From contig CM049322.1 in assembly GCA_026874595.1 (NCBI GenBank), forward strand, positions 55,986,386 to 56,050,385: a stretch of 64,000 bases of DNA, read 5' to 3'. The notes below the pieces were generated by a model. The model was not told the origin of the DNA, searched no databases, and saw only the letters and a program-made list of their open reading frames with translations. The stretch is from Sipunculus nudus (lineage: Eukaryota > Annelida > Sipuncula > Golfingiida > Sipunculidae). A program made the translations under genes and the position numbers. Below are positions 23,936-36,900 of this stretch, in pieces (the stretch's first letter is position 1; each line of letters opens with the position of its first letter).

Positions 23936-24625
23936 GTTTACACTGTTAGTTATCACATAACCATGGCGCACACGTGACAAAGGGGGATAGTGTCATTCGC
24001 CTCACTGGATGGCTCCAGTTGTGTATACAGTACAGTCCACAGACACTCGGAGCTTCAACCATCAACAGTCCCTCGCCGGAGTGTAATCGTTTACTTATCG
24101 AGGTAAAGTTCACACAACACGCACAGACTATTCTTTCTGGCCATAGAGTCAATGTGTCTCACAGCTTATTTCTTCGAGAATCATCAAGTTGTACGTTGCA
24201 GGATATGCTTCCTCACAGCGATATCCAATACCGCTACAGTTACGCATTTAAATTAAGTCCTCAATATGTTCCTTGCAGCGCTCACACGGGTAATAAATAA
24301 CCAGTCAATCGCCAAAATGTGATACTCTCTCTGAAGTCCTTTACAGAATAATTACCGTAGGCCTTCCCCAGACTTCGATCATCTACGCTTATAGACATCA
24401 TCTCTCAGCTGTCTAGACTTCTGATACGCGCAAACCTGCCCCTGCACTGCAGATATCGTCAGGCGATACCCTACTGGTGCACTGATCGGGCAATTATGTC
24501 GAATCTCGTCACTTATATGTGCTTGCCGATGTCACAAGTCTTGACCGTCCTCCGGCAAATCACCACTCCATATTATGCCGACCGTCAATATCAACATGAA
24601 TGTTAATACGGACACGCCTCCAGAA
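23935..24625. other. GC-richer stretch, unrecognised
   Basis: About 690 bp with visibly higher GC than either side, open on the plus strand for 108 codons (23974-24300) and partly on the minus. No domain, splice pattern or repeat end was identified. Candidates are a decayed LTR or an orphan exon region, but neither is supported. Confidence 0.25.
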
Positions 24626-26045
24626 AAATACCCTGAGAAAATCAAACTAAACAGATGCCATGCTAAACCATGCTAACAATAATCGTTACTAATGAGCCCG
24701 CCAAATAGAGACGGCTCCGACGGAATTAAATTGTTCTGAAATTAACATCAAACGAGACACATATGCTCTCTAACCAAATATCTGGACAAGAAACTCCATG
24801 TAATTGTGCAAAACATTATCAGAACAATCATCTGGTTATATTCCTTACTGGAATATGCAATTCAATATCTAAGTCAGAGTCCTGTGGTGACACCCAGCTA
24901 CTGATGCATAGACAGGGTTACAAGATTAAACGAAAGTTTAATGGAATGAGGCCATTTAAAAGATACGATTAGTACCAATAAAGCAGACATAAAATTTGCA
25001 ATATGGTACCAAATCATAGACTATGTCCTTATTTAAGTAACTTGGCTGACAGTGCACGATATCCTACAATTAGTTGTTGTCGATGTGTTATCCTTCTTCC
25101 AGACCAAGTAAGAACACAGCCTCCAGGATAAAAACCGACGCTCAGAGACCTGAACTGTACCTGGTTATATATTGCTTGTAAGTCATATATGGGCATGCCA
25201 AAATGCATCGTGGTGTCAAACAAGGATGCTTTCTGGCACACAATCTGTTTATGACACTCTTCATACTCTCCCATATCACGCCTTTCTAACTGTACCAGAA
25301 AGCACTTAAAATAAAATTGAATAACAGATGCTTGATTCTTTAATCTCTTTCGCCTCAAAACAAAAACCAGGAAATGAGACGTTCATTTTATAAGATTTTT
25401 ATGGGGGTAACAACTTCCATTTGTATGCTGTGTTATCTATTTCTAAATCTAAGTATGCATTTTATACACATGGGACACATAATGCCTATGCTACTATCAA
25501 AGGTACAAAATGGTCAATACATCTTTCAAAAGACCAATCCATGAGATAATGACTAGCCCTTTCCTAAAATAATAAAAAAAAAGAAGTACCCCAATATCTA
25601 TACCTTATTTTGCCCCCTCCTAAGACTCAACCTCATTTCACATGCACAAACACAAGGCAATTACACCAATTTGGCCAATTGGGAATCTTTTCTCTAAGAA
25701 AAAATCAAAGACCCTCAACACAGTTTTATAACACTGATATACGGTGTATAAAAAAATTCAAACAGCTCATACTCATGCTCTCACTGGTTAATGCCGTTGG
25801 AAATAACAAAGAATACGACATCAAACTTTTTTAACAAGTCTTATTATTATTAAGACAAATCGTTTCCAAAAACCATAACACAGCATATTCAAAGACAAAC
25901 AGGATTTATAAAAAATTTCAATTTTGAACAGCTTCCTCTTATCTAAACATTCCCAATAAACCCTACTTTTTTGTTACCCATCTTATTTTTCATTATATCG
26001 CCATCACACACTTCACTGCCATCATAAACAATATTATTCTAATCA
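24625..26045. other. AT-rich spacer, nothing recognised
   Basis: Short frames only. The 109-codon minus frame at 25029-25358 resembles nothing known to me. Confidence 0.4.
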
Positions 26046-26049
26046 ATGC

Positions 26050-26760
26050 ACAAACCGTGATCCGTTTAAACACAAGCTGTTCAGTTTATTTATATTTATC
26101 TTGTAGTTCCACATGAAGTTCCAGCTTGGCGGAGGTGAGTCAAGCTAGGCAGTGGGCTGAATTTTCGCGTTTTTATTATCATGTTCACGGGGTTCCTTCT
26201 TTGTGCTATATCTCTGTGTATAGCATATTTTATTTGTCAAATATAAAACTATAAACTTTAGTGACCAAATTATTTCAAAAACCGCTGATTTTACTATTAT
26301 ATATATTCATACTATTACACTGTCCGGATATCGCATGTTTGAACAGTCACGGACGACTGCGCCTATGCGTGCGGGAAGCATAGATCCAGCTTGCTGTTAT
26401 TAAATCAGTTATAAAGCTCAATCAAACCAACTCTCATGTCATTAAGGTGTGAGAAACCAACCTGTGACTACATAACCGTGTAAAATGTTTATTAAGGGAA
26501 ACTCTTGAAAAGGGTATCTTACTCCTGATATTTAAAAGTCATGATCACTTGCTCAATCAACAATGGATGCCCTTACTGCTGTAGGTTTCCCTCTTGTTGC
26601 AGTATCAAAGGCAGGGGTCTGATCGAAATGATTTCATTGCCGTTTATATTGCAAATTACTTATTTTGAATCAAGAGTGACTGCCGACTGCCACTACTATA
26701 TAAATAGTGTTTGTTTCTTTATTCAAAAATAAGTTCAAAACAAATATCTGAAATGCTGTT
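26050..26760. repeat. dispersed duplicated block B, copy 1
   Basis: From about 26180 it is colinear with 36405-36870. Shared runs include 'tttagtgaccaaat.atttca', 'ctgtccggatatcgc', 'acgtgcgggaagca', 'ttacaaagctcaatcaaa.caactctca', 'ctgagaaaccaacctgt' and 'ctactgtaggt'. Substitutions fall on all codon positions in every frame tested, so it does not look coding. The first 80 bp also match the start of block A. Confidence 0.7.
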
Positions 26761-26919
26761 CAAGACCAAATATACATTTTCATTACAAATAATACCTTTT
26801 TGACTGGTTTCTGTATGTTTTGTCATGAGCAGGATGTTAATGAACATTTGTGTTCTTATTCTCACCTAACTGGGTATATAAGGGATTTTATTAAACTCAA
26901 CAGATATATTAACCAATAA

Positions 26920-28330
26920 ACTGTCTCGTCTAAGTTCGTTTAGCGGCAAAAGCCATGCATATTTAATGACATCTGAGATCACTAGACTTCTGTGGTGGTG
27001 TGATGACTTACCAAAATCTTATAGATTTTCATGAAACTGGTTATAAATATTTACCAATAGAGTTTCCCACCTCGATTATATTCTCGACGACACCTAGGAA
27101 TATTTAATAAGGTCAGAGGTCCCCAGACAAAGGACGGGCGTATTATAGACCATTGAGGTGCTCTTGTTACAATTATATCTCTCACTTTTTTCAAATCTTA
27201 TTATTTGTATGTTAATCGTCATTGTTTTCTAATCAGGTACTCATATTTTTATCACTAACCTTAAAATTTACCATAATTATTTCTCAGGTGCACCTCTATT
27301 TTTCAAAGAGTAAATAAATAAACTAAAAATGTTTGGTGCCTTGCTTTGCATAGCACAGTTTACTCTGTGATCTTTAAACAATCATCCTTCCTTGACGGAC
27401 GTGCAACGCAAAAGTATAAATTGATGAGTATCACGTGATTAGCATATATAAGAAATAATTATAGCCGTTCCTTGATTTGCCCAGCACAGTATCCTCTGTG
27501 ATCTTTAATCAATCATCCTTCCACGACGGACGCGGGACACAAAAGTATAAATTAATGAGTATCACGTGATCAGCATAATTCAGAGAATAATAATAGGCTT
27601 TCCTGAGTTTCTACTTCGGAGGAACATTTTTTCCGCAATGCTTAATCAGTCATGCATGTGTGTTGTTATATGTGTTCCCGTAGGAATATAATAATAGACT
27701 AACCAATATGGAATAAACGTTATCTATTTCTTAACAAGAATATTCACTGGCATTGGATTTGTTAATTTAAACTGAATTTATTTATTGGCTTCCTTTAAAA
27801 ATGTCAGCTATTTTTAGTGATTATTTAGACAACGATTCTTGTTTGTATAGACTTCTGCTCTATATTACAATGCCATCACAAACCGTTATCCATTCAGTTT
27901 GTAAATATTTATATTGAATTTCACAATGGACGTCTCTCCATGGTGGAGGAGCTTGCTCTACTTTATATCCTCCGGTACGGATAAATGGCTGCTATTTCTG
28001 CGTATTCAGTTTTTAGGAATAGAACAAACCTTTGAAGTTAATGAAATTATGTTTTTCCTGTGACAGATGCTTGGCTGAATTAAAGTTCGAATATTAGTTT
28101 ACTTTCGCTTTATCCTTTTGTCGCATTGTAAAATCCTCTGTATTATCTAGATATTAACAACAAAGCTGACATTTAATAATACTTATACCTTCAGTTCTGG
28201 TACATAAACTCTATACATCTTGTACTTTTGTGGCGCTGGCAAATGAAGATGAATCACGTGGATGTCGGCGAGCATTCAGTGAATTTACACAAACAGGGAG
28301 ATTAATCAAAATGAACAACGCCAATGCTTG
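26920..28330. repeat. dispersed duplicated block A, second copy
   Basis: Colinear with 4440-5330 and then with 6610-7400, but without the roughly 1.2 kb that lies between those parts in the first copy. That extra part contains the SINE at 5500-5700. Confidence 0.6.
27335..27590. repeat. tandem duplication of about 130 bp
   Basis: Two adjacent diverged units each contain 'agcacagt', 'ctctgtgatcttta', 'caatcatcctt', 'gacggacg', and 'aaaagtataaatt.atgagtatcacgtgat.agcata'. The other copy of block A has only one unit at 4905-5030. Confidence 0.8.
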
Positions 28331-28975
28331 AGTCAGCATACTGTTACATTGTTTCTTACATTCAATGTACACATGTATGCTCATGTAAATGCACAAAACG
28401 ATTTGAAATCAATGTGATGATTCCCCATTGATAAAATGTTTGAAACGTGCTTCCTTTGCTATTTTTTTTTGGAACAAACTCCTGAAGGCGTATGATTTTT
28501 TCGAGGCCATATGTTTCATATCATCGCATCACAGGGTGTTACACTTAAAGGGGTTTAAATTGCTTACCAAATGACAAACACCTGCCAATCATCAGGCCTA
28601 GTAGGGCAAAGTTCAGAATATAAACAGACCCTGTGCTAATGAGTACTAGACATAACACTTAGTGAAAACACCCAGACATCCGATATAATATATCCGAGGA
28701 ATATACTATTTTATCAAGAAAGCGCTAGGATCATCCATTATAAGAAGTGGTAATCACAAAATAAAGGCAGGCAAATAAAGAGACGAGAAGGACACTATAC
28801 GGACATAGTGTTCCGCTCGCCCTTTGAGCTATGGAATACCTACCATTGATGTGTGACTCATTCAAAATGGAAATGAGCGGCACCCTCTTGCCTGCAAAAG
28901 TTTCTCCGTCCTCCAATATGGGGACTAATCATATTGTGAAAGTTTGTGACACCCTGCACGCTGATGCAAATTGCA
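28330..28975. other. spacer, nothing recognised
   Basis: No supported feature. Confidence 0.45.
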
Positions 28976-28979
28976 ATAA

Positions 28980-29690
28980 TATTGGGGTGGGGGGGGGGGG
29001 GCGGATGCATCTTAAACTGTCGCAGTTTAACCTGTTCTGTCGCATTACGGCTTATGTAGCTTATATCGCATATTGTTGCACACGTGGGATATATAATTGG
29101 GTATGTGTGGCAAACTCTCACACATTGTAGCTGCGGCGGTCTGGGCTATCGCTTACCGCCACACATCGTCACAGAGTTAGGACAGATACTGGGTATATTT
29201 TGTCTACTTCCTCGCATGATGATCTGAGTGTATGTCTCACCGTCGCATATTGCAGCAGTCGCAGAGGGATTGGGCATGGGTACAAGATGCATTCCGTCGA
29301 ACTTTGTATCTTAAGTATAGTATATATACTGGGGAAGAGGCAAACTGTCGTATATTATCGCTTGAACCGTCTGGACCGTTGCATATTGAGTTGAGATTTA
29401 GCTTATTGTCGCACATTGTCACATATATGGGATCGGTGCTGGGGTGTATGTCACATACTCTCCGAGCGACTTTAGCGTTGTCTCACTGTCACATGTTGTC
29501 GCTATCTCAAAGGAGTTGGGTATAAGGACAAGCGCATTTGAGCAGAAATAAAAATATGCCCTGAGATGTGTATCGCAAGCTGTCGCAGATTGTCACTGCT
29601 ATAGTGTGGACGGTAGCATGGTGGTCTTTTTGGATGTAGGTCGCTGTCGCACATTGTTGCATATGAAAGGTGTTCTTTTCTTAAGGCAAG
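28980..29690. repeat. decayed minisatellite (TTGTCGCA-rich, about 100-bp period)
   Basis: After a poly-G run at 28985-29000, the block 'tgtcgcacattgt(c/t)gca' recurs in variants near 29065, 29160, 29245, 29375, 29410, 29490, 29585 and 29650. It is often followed 20-30 bp later by 'gggtat' or 'gggat'. The repeats are strongly diverged. The several 60-99-codon frames here are by-products. Confidence 0.55.
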
Positions 29691-31060
29691 GGATGAACAT
29701 TACCAGGCCAACGCTTTACCGGAACCGAGCAACGAAGCATCTATGGTCAACCTTGACCAGCTTAGGTTTATTACTGGAATCGCAAACCAACAATTCGCTG
29801 TTGATGTTCGTATTATTGCCCTTAATGCAAGAACCTGGTTGTGTGATGTCTTTCGAAAGCTTAATAATACATTTTAATGTTTCATGAAATCCTAGCTCTA
29901 CCAAAACAGATGAAACTTTAACTGTAACTGGAAAAATTATGAGTGTATGGTCGTACACTGATAATAAATGAACATATGTTGCTCTTATCCAACCTACCCC
30001 ACTGCATTAACAACCTATACGCGCAAGTTGTTTCCTATTTTGCTATCAGTCATATGAGCAATATCACTCAACACTCAACACTTTACATCATGGCAAAGTT
30101 TCTATCTTTAGTGCTGACAAAACCATTTTTATCTCCAGCAGGCGAACATTCACTTGACATGTACATATATGATCTGAACCCGGTTATTGACGTGCAAACT
30201 ATCGTGTTTATAATAAACATTTAAAAAAAAAACAGGAAAAACAGGAATTTTCATGTGTGTGGACCAATGCGATTGCAGTGAACTCCAAGTTAGGTAAGCC
30301 GCCAGTTAAGTAAGCCACTTACTCTAATCTGCAAGTCTCAACAACTAATAGCGTTAAACTGAAATTCACTTAATAAAGACCTAGCAAAAAAAACAAATCA
30401 AACTCAGATCACAAAACAGGTGAGGACTGAAACTAGTAAAAGTCAGTATCTGGAAATTCAATGTGTTTAATAATATTTATGATGATTTTTTTTATATTAA
30501 TAATAATAAAAATATAGATGAACTTCTAGTAAAACAGTGACCACTTTATACGGTTCCTAATTCTATTTCGCTCTTTATATAAGACCACGCTTAGACGACC
30601 ATCTCGCAAAGTACAACCATTTTATCAAAGTCCCGATGGTGGTAGTAGTTTTGAAAATTTACTCTAATTATAATAATAATAATAATAAATAATAATAAAA
30701 ATATTCATCTACATTATTATGAAATATAAAGTAACTAATATCCAAAACAGCCGTGCCGCAAAATCAATACATTTGACACATAGTTTTAATATATCTTACT
30801 AGTGATGAATTTTGTGAAAACAATTGCATTATTATTAAGAATGTTTATTGGCCTGTCAAATTTCAAGACTGTAGAGAAAATCTTACTTAGGGTGCCATCA
30901 TCATTTAGATGAAGACCAACCCATGCCGGTCATTATAAAGCCCGTTTTGGTGGAAGACAGGTTTAGTCCCAAAGAAATAACGCATCTAATTGTAATATGA
31001 AATGTCTTTAAGTATTATATTGACGTTATGTTGTAGTTCAGCATTTGAGACGATATGAAA
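29690..31060. other. AT-rich spacer with ATT/AAT repeats
   Basis: A degenerate (AAT)n lies at about 30662-30705 and a TAT/AAT run near 30490. No gene is seen. Confidence 0.5.
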
Positions 31061-31159
31061 GAATACATTACATCAAGGTCAAGGTCAAGATGGCGGATGG
31101 GTAACACGTCTTTGTAATGTGTTGGCATATTAGAACTTTTTTTTCTTGGAATAAATATC

Positions 31160-31890
31160 GTGTGCAGTAATGCGTGCTTCATCCACCGGGCAGTAAAGGA
31201 CGCAATACGTGATGAAATTGGTCCACGACTCAAAATGTTTAAGCAAAAGGTGTCGGATATTGCCAACATGAAAAAAATCGCCGACAGCCATGATCGAGAA
31301 AGCTTAGGTGAGCATGAACTTTATTTTCATCCTTGCAAGGTGACCAAGTTAAAGATATCCTTTAAAAATGTGTACCAGACCTTGAAAAATATTATGTGAC
31401 CTCACAGAGTTGATGTGTGTCAGGATGCTTAACATAGATATACATCGTAGGAAAGATATGCATCTTGGTCGTTGATTATAAACGGACTGAGTGGTGAAGC
31501 GGGTGAACATGAATTTGATAAAAGGGCAAAGGTTAAGGCCCTTGCCAAGGATAAACCGAAAGTGACAAGGGCGGATTCACATGCCATTACAACCTGCCAT
31601 TGCATATCGCAAAAGAAAGATGCATTATCGTGCGTTTCGTTGACTTAAACAATCGCAATGAATGGTTAAGCAAAACCAAAAATTAGAAAACTTCTGACCT
31701 AAATGTATCCTTGTCTCCAGATATACCACCTGTCTTGAGGCCACTAAAATCAGATATCCTCCGACAAACAAAATGAACTCCCCCCGGTACACAAACAAAA
31801 ATCGCGGTACTGTATATGGCGGGCATTTCACTCTCCGCGATGAACTAATTGACTTCCCGAACTGTGACGACTAAAAGTCCACCGACGTGT
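31160..31890 (+). pseudogene. LINE ORF1 remnant (Jockey/CR1 group)
   Basis: A frame from 31160 with KVSDIANMKK and a SHDRESLGEHEL block resembles the 'ysRResleihG' stretch that ends the coiled coil of CR1/Jockey-type ORF1 proteins. After a shift, RFVDLNN-NEWLSK (about 31630-31670) and VSLSPDIPPVLRPLKSDIL (about 31705-31765) match the conserved C-terminal part. Several stops are present. It sits about 600 bp before ORF2-type sequence on the same strand, so they are likely one element. Confidence 0.6.
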
Positions 31891-32469
31891 ATTTGTCTAA
31901 TATTGGTAATGGCTTAGTATATGTCAATACTTTGATTATTGTGCTTGTCGCTCATTTTATCTTTCCCATGCCACTTTTTTTATTTAAGCATACCCTTAAC
32001 TAAAAAAGAATATTTAATTCCAAGAATTCTAGAAAATATTAAATTAAATTAATAAAAAAAGCACACATTCACATCAAACTCGTATTATGTTTCTAGTACA
32101 ATTAATTATCTTGGAAACTTATTATTATACCTCCTTTAAATATTTCAATTGCACATTTTGTATTAAAAATTGCACATTTTCCTAACAATGCAATGTCTTC
32201 CTGTTTAGTAAACATGATGTATAGAAGCATCGAAATCTTTATATATTTACTTTTATTTACCGGAACATTTAATGGAGCTTTCCTGGAACTGTCACTTAAA
32301 GAATTTATTTCAAGGAATTTTGGAGATTTGGTCAAAAATGACTTGCTAAATCTCAACACTTTAGAGACGGATCCAGATAGTGCAAAAAATTGAAAATATA
32401 CACCGCTCATCTTACTTTAATCATGAATAATTAAATGATATTTTATCTAGAAAGTCATAATTTTATTTA

Positions 32470-34480
32470 CGGTTTTATCATTAAATTATCAGAGTCTAAA
32501 TACGAAGTTCGACAAGCTTCTTATTCTTGTCCAGTTATGGACACAATATGCATTTGATACAATATGCCTTCAGGAAACTTGGCTAGACAATAGTTCTGAT
32601 ATATCTTTGTTGCAACTAGGAAACTACAACTGTAAATCACAAGGCAAATCGGCTTCGCAAAATGGCGGTCTTTAGAGTTATTCACATCATAAACATTCGT
32701 TTAATATTCGGAGTTGTTCAAATGAATCTGAACTTTGGGAAGAGATAAAAATTAACGTTGAAAATAAAAGCAATAGCGAGAAACATATTTCGTTGACTAA
32801 TACCTATCTTCGTTCGAAAGAAAACACCAGCAATACAACCGTGCGTGCTTTTATAGATGAAATTAATCTGTTACTTCTGGAACTTAATCGTAGCAAGTCT
32901 AATATTATTTTAACTGGCGATTTCAATATTGATCTATTGAAAATTAAAGGAAAGGAGAGTTGTGGTCAGTTTCTAGAAATTTTACTCGCATACAATTTAA
33001 TGCCTACTGTCACATTTCCAACCCGATTTTTAGCACTTTCGTTGCTACTCTGATTGACAACACATTTGCTAGTTTATCTGCTAAGTCTTTTTGCCCTGCT
33101 GGTATTCTTATCAGGCAGATGTCTGACCATTGCCTTAGTTTCTAACGATTTAATTTAATACCCAGCATAAAAAGTCAGAGGAATTCTATCAGTGTCGTAG
33201 AATTTATGAAGCCTCAATAATGTCTTTAAATAATGAATAAAGTTCAATGGATATTGTAGGCAATCTTAATGTGGCTGACCTAGCCCATCCGAATACAAAT
33301 TATGATGTTCTCGAAAGTATTATAGGTACATCAATGGATAAACATATGCCACAACAAAAACGATGACATTGTTAATACAAACAAAATAAATATCAAAATT
33401 GATCATATTTGGCATTATGAGATCAAACAAGTTCAGGGATAAGTTTAAATAACAAAACCAGGGATAAGTTTAAATAACAAAACCATGATTATGATACAAC
33501 AGAAAAAAAGCTTAGAGCATGCAATGTGATACTCAAGAGCTTAATACGCAATGCTAAAACCTATCATAAATCCCAATTTGATAATTGCAAAATATAATAT
33601 GAGACAAACTTGGCAAACAATAAATGATATCATGCACAGATCGAAACGTAAAAATATTCCAGACTATTTCAATATTAATCAAGAGTGTGTGACCAATAAA
33701 TACTCCATTACATATCATTTTAACAGGTATTTTAACAGGTATTATTTTTTGGTGAATTAGGTGGTAAGATTGCAGATAGTATACCTCACACAGAAAAAGT
33801 ACATTTTACAGATTATCTTGAACAGCGTGGAACAATGGCTTTTGTGTTAAAGGTTGTTACAAACACGGCAATTAAAGATACAATACAGAGTCTTCCTACA
33901 AAATCAAGTTGTGGGTATGACGGGTTGTCCACCAACTTCTTGAAAGGCGTGAACCTGTCATTAATGAATCACTAAAGATTATCATTAATTAGTTCTTCCG
34001 CACTAGCATAGTCCCTGACAATTTGAAAATAGCAAAAATTACCCCTCTACACAAGAACAGGATCCACATTTTCCAGAAAATTATCGTCTGATTTCAATCT
34101 TACCTTCAATGTCAAAAGTAAATGAGAAAATCGTCTATGATCAGCAATACCATTTTCGTAGAACATCACTTGCTCTATTCTAGTCAATATGGCTTTCGAA
34201 AAAAATCATTCTACAGAATATGCAGTACTTGAGGTTTTAGATTTTATTACTAGCAGCATAGATCCTGTTTTTTCACGACCCTTTGTTTCCCGATTTTTCA
34301 AACGCTTTTCGCAAACTAGATCATAATATGTTTAATTCAGAAACAAAAATATTATGGCTCAGCTGACAGGTCGTTGGCATAGTTCGTGAGTAATATGAGC
34401 AATCGTAAACATTTTGTTGAAATCGGTGCAGTAAAATCAAACACACGCTCTCTATAAAAAGGTGTGCCTCTAGGAAAGAA
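32470..34480 (+). pseudogene. LINE ORF2 remnant (Jockey/CR1 group)
   Basis: The endonuclease domain shows ICLQETWLDN (32563-32592), GDFNIDLLK (32919-32945), LIDNTFASL (33049-33078) and MSDHCLSF (33120-33143). The RT starts near 33830 with TKSSCGYDGLS (33898-33930), continues with a decayed PLYT...NYR block near 34040-34090, and has QYGFRKNHST-like sequence near 34180-34215. It ends about 34475 at a GVPLG block. There are many stops and shifts. It is truncated before the catalytic YADD. Confidence 0.75.
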
Positions 34481-34600
34481 AGTGCCACTGACGGAAGGAT
34501 GGAAGTACGTTAGGACGGACTGACACGGTGATCACTATAGGGCGCTGCTTGTCAAGTGGGGTCCTAATTAACAAATTGAATGTCAGAGACTTAACTGTTA
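34480..34600. repeat. short repeat end with GACGGA motifs
   Basis: A stretch 'acggaaggatggaagtacg' followed by 'ggtgatcactatagggcgc'. This kind of GACGGA-rich tail is common at 3' ends of animal LINE/SINE families. The assignment here is a guess from composition and position. Confidence 0.3.
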
Positions 34601-35975
34601 CGTGTGCAGTCTCACTTAATTAAGTATATAATTTTTATATTTAGTATTATCAATTTTCTTATTTCTTTCCGTTTTATATAATATGTAATCTCTTTTTCTT
34701 AGTTTATGGTTTAATAACACATGGCTGATGATTGTAAACATATCATTAGTCATAAGCAGCAGATGAGAACCATATTGCATTGTATTTTTTATTTATATTT
34801 GCATTGATATAAGCTGTTTAATACTAAGTATGAACAGACTCCGCCAAGATACGGGTGGCCACTGCGCTAGCGGAACTGATCCCATCTTAGTACAGGTCTC
34901 CTTTGCACAGTGTATTTCGTTTGAATATTATATATGTATATCACACATCTGCTTTATTTTTTTTTTTTTTGTCAAATAAACTGTTCTTAGTTCTGAGTAC
35001 ACAGCGGAGGAACAGAGTTTAAGAATCTTCGCAACATCTGTTGTACGATACAAAAAAATTACTTGTGAACCTTTTTCAACCCGAAACACAACAATAAATG
35101 AAAGTAAATGTTCTATTACACAGCGGAATATGGATCAGTGGAAACAGAATAGTCACCTGCCACCTGGTGGCTCATGAGTATCGTTTTGGCTAAGCTCACG
35201 AAAGATCAAAATGTGTCTTAGTAAATGTTACTTATGTATTCGCCCAAATATTGAGTCGTTTAACGGAAAGGGTAAATTGTTACTTACCGTGACTGACTTA
35301 AAAAATAACATATTTTATTTTTTAAAGAATATATAAGAAATGTTTAGTTTTTGTTTTTCTTTATCTTTTTATATGCCTTGTTCTTCCCTCCTACATTCCC
35401 AAACCATTTAATCATTTTTGCTAGTGTATTTGGAGCTTGGCGAGTGTATGTAAAAATATGCCATTAGTCGTTGGTGACATAACAGATTTCGAGTTGACAG
35501 GATTCTAGTGTTTTACTTAAATGACTTCTGATTTCATAAATCAGGTAGGATTTTATAAAATTAATACCGGCAGAAAACTATTCGGTTTCTAAACAAGAAG
35601 CGTTAAATTAATAACAAAATCAATTAATAAAAGGCAAAATTTCGGTATGTAATAGTACCAGAAAAATCTGAACAATCTATCCAAATAAATTTTGTTTTGG
35701 GAGGAAACTAATTTGTATTAGTGCAAGTAATCAACAAATGAGTTCAAATATTGTGACGCAGCAATTAGAAACCCAAGTTTACAAAATTGGTAAAGGCGAA
35801 AAGGGTAAAATAATGTTTTTGTTGAAATGAAAATTATCTTTGCGTTTATATGTGCTAGGATGCAATTCCGAGAATAAACAAAACAAAGAAGTTATCTCCG
35901 TGGCTCTGGTAGCTTGACAAAAATGGTCATCTATCTCTATACTTCCACGAAAGTCTAATATTTTTTTCAAATATT
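34600..35975. other. AT-rich spacer, nothing recognised
   Basis: Short frames only; a poly-T lies at 34958-34970. Confidence 0.5.
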
Positions 35976-35977
35976 TT

Positions 35978-36245
35978 GAGCGTGGTGGCGTAATGATTAG
36001 TGAGTTCGCCTCTCGATCTGACCACTTTCCGCGCACGGACTCCTAGAAAAAGTCTTTACCACAAGCGTGCGCTCTCTCCACCTGGCAGTGAATGGGCACT
36101 GGTCATTTATGGGTGTCAGGCAAATATAGAACGAATAACCCTCTAGCGCCGTGTAGGCACGTTGGTGTATGCTCTCCAGGGAGCCGAGAGAGCTGCAAGA
36201 ATGAACAGTTTAGGCACAGTGTAAAATTAAGTCGGTTGAGACTAA
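35978..36245 (+). repeat. tRNA-derived SINE
   Basis: A tRNA-like head is readable: a box A-like GCGTGGTGGCGTAATGATTA, then GTGAGTTCGCCTCTCGATCTGA as the anticodon-arm region. Box B is degraded. The body contains 'caagcgtgcgctctctccacctgg', 'gaatgggcactgg' and a CG-rich 'ccagggagccgagagagctg'. This resembles SINE families known from marine invertebrates. The 3' end is probably near 36245. Confidence 0.6.
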
Positions 36246-36384
36246 CATCGGTGAAATCAACATTTTAGTGATGGGATAATTTAACAATGAAGATAAAAAA
36301 TGTTTGAATCTCATGTATATAATTAAATGCATAGCCTTCAAGGAGTAAAGAAGTTTGTTGATTTTATATCGACGAGGCTGATTT

Positions 36385-36403
36385 TTTTTTTTTTTTTTTT
36401 TTT
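36385..36403. repeat. poly-T tract
   Basis: An uninterrupted T run of about 20 at the left edge of block B copy 2. Confidence 0.9.
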
Positions 36404-36404
36404 A

Positions 36405-36900
36405 ATTCAAGGGGTTCCTCTTTCACGCTCTTTTATTTGTGTACAGTATATTTTTTCATTATAAAATACAAAACTATAAAATTTAGTGACCAAATAATTT
36501 CATAAACCCCAGATTGTACTAGTATATCTATCCCTACTATTAGTCTGTCCGGATATCGCTTGTTTTAACAGTCACAGACGGCTCAGCCGACACGTGCGGG
36601 AAGCATTGACCCGGCTTGCAGTAATAAGTTCAGTTACAAAGCTCAATCAAAACAACTCTCAAGTTATTAAGGTCTGAGAAACCAACCTGTTACTACACGA
36701 TGTTATATGTTTATTTAGGAATACTGTCTTAATATGGGTATCTTACCCATGTTATTCAAAAGTCGTAATCACCTGCTCGACAAACAATAAACGCCTTCAC
36801 TACTGTAGGTATCCCCCATGTTGAAGGATCAAAGGCAGGGATGTGCTCAGACTAATTTGAGTGCCATTTTTGTTGCAAATTACTTTCATATGACTGAAAA
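36405..36900. repeat. dispersed duplicated block B, copy 2
   Basis: Colinear with 26180-26660. Both copies contain the 'gtccggatatcgc', 'gtgcgggaagcat' and 'caaaggcaggg' landmarks. Confidence 0.7.

Noticed and set aside
26541-26732. Frames shared between the block B copies as conserved coding sequence
   Set aside because: Differences between the copies fall evenly on all codon positions and include radical changes, so there is no sign of protein-level constraint.
31074-31095. Tandem TCAAGGTCA half-sites resembling a nuclear receptor response element
   Set aside because: CAAGGT runs are a common simple repeat in animal genomes. No adjacent gene or promoter is supported, so a regulatory role cannot be argued.
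34526-34545. Resemblance of 'gatcactatagggcg' to a phage T7 promoter, suggesting vector contamination
   Set aside because: Only the CACTATAGGGCG part matches. The upstream half of the promoter is absent, no vector sequence flanks it, and it lies in what looks like a native repeat tail.
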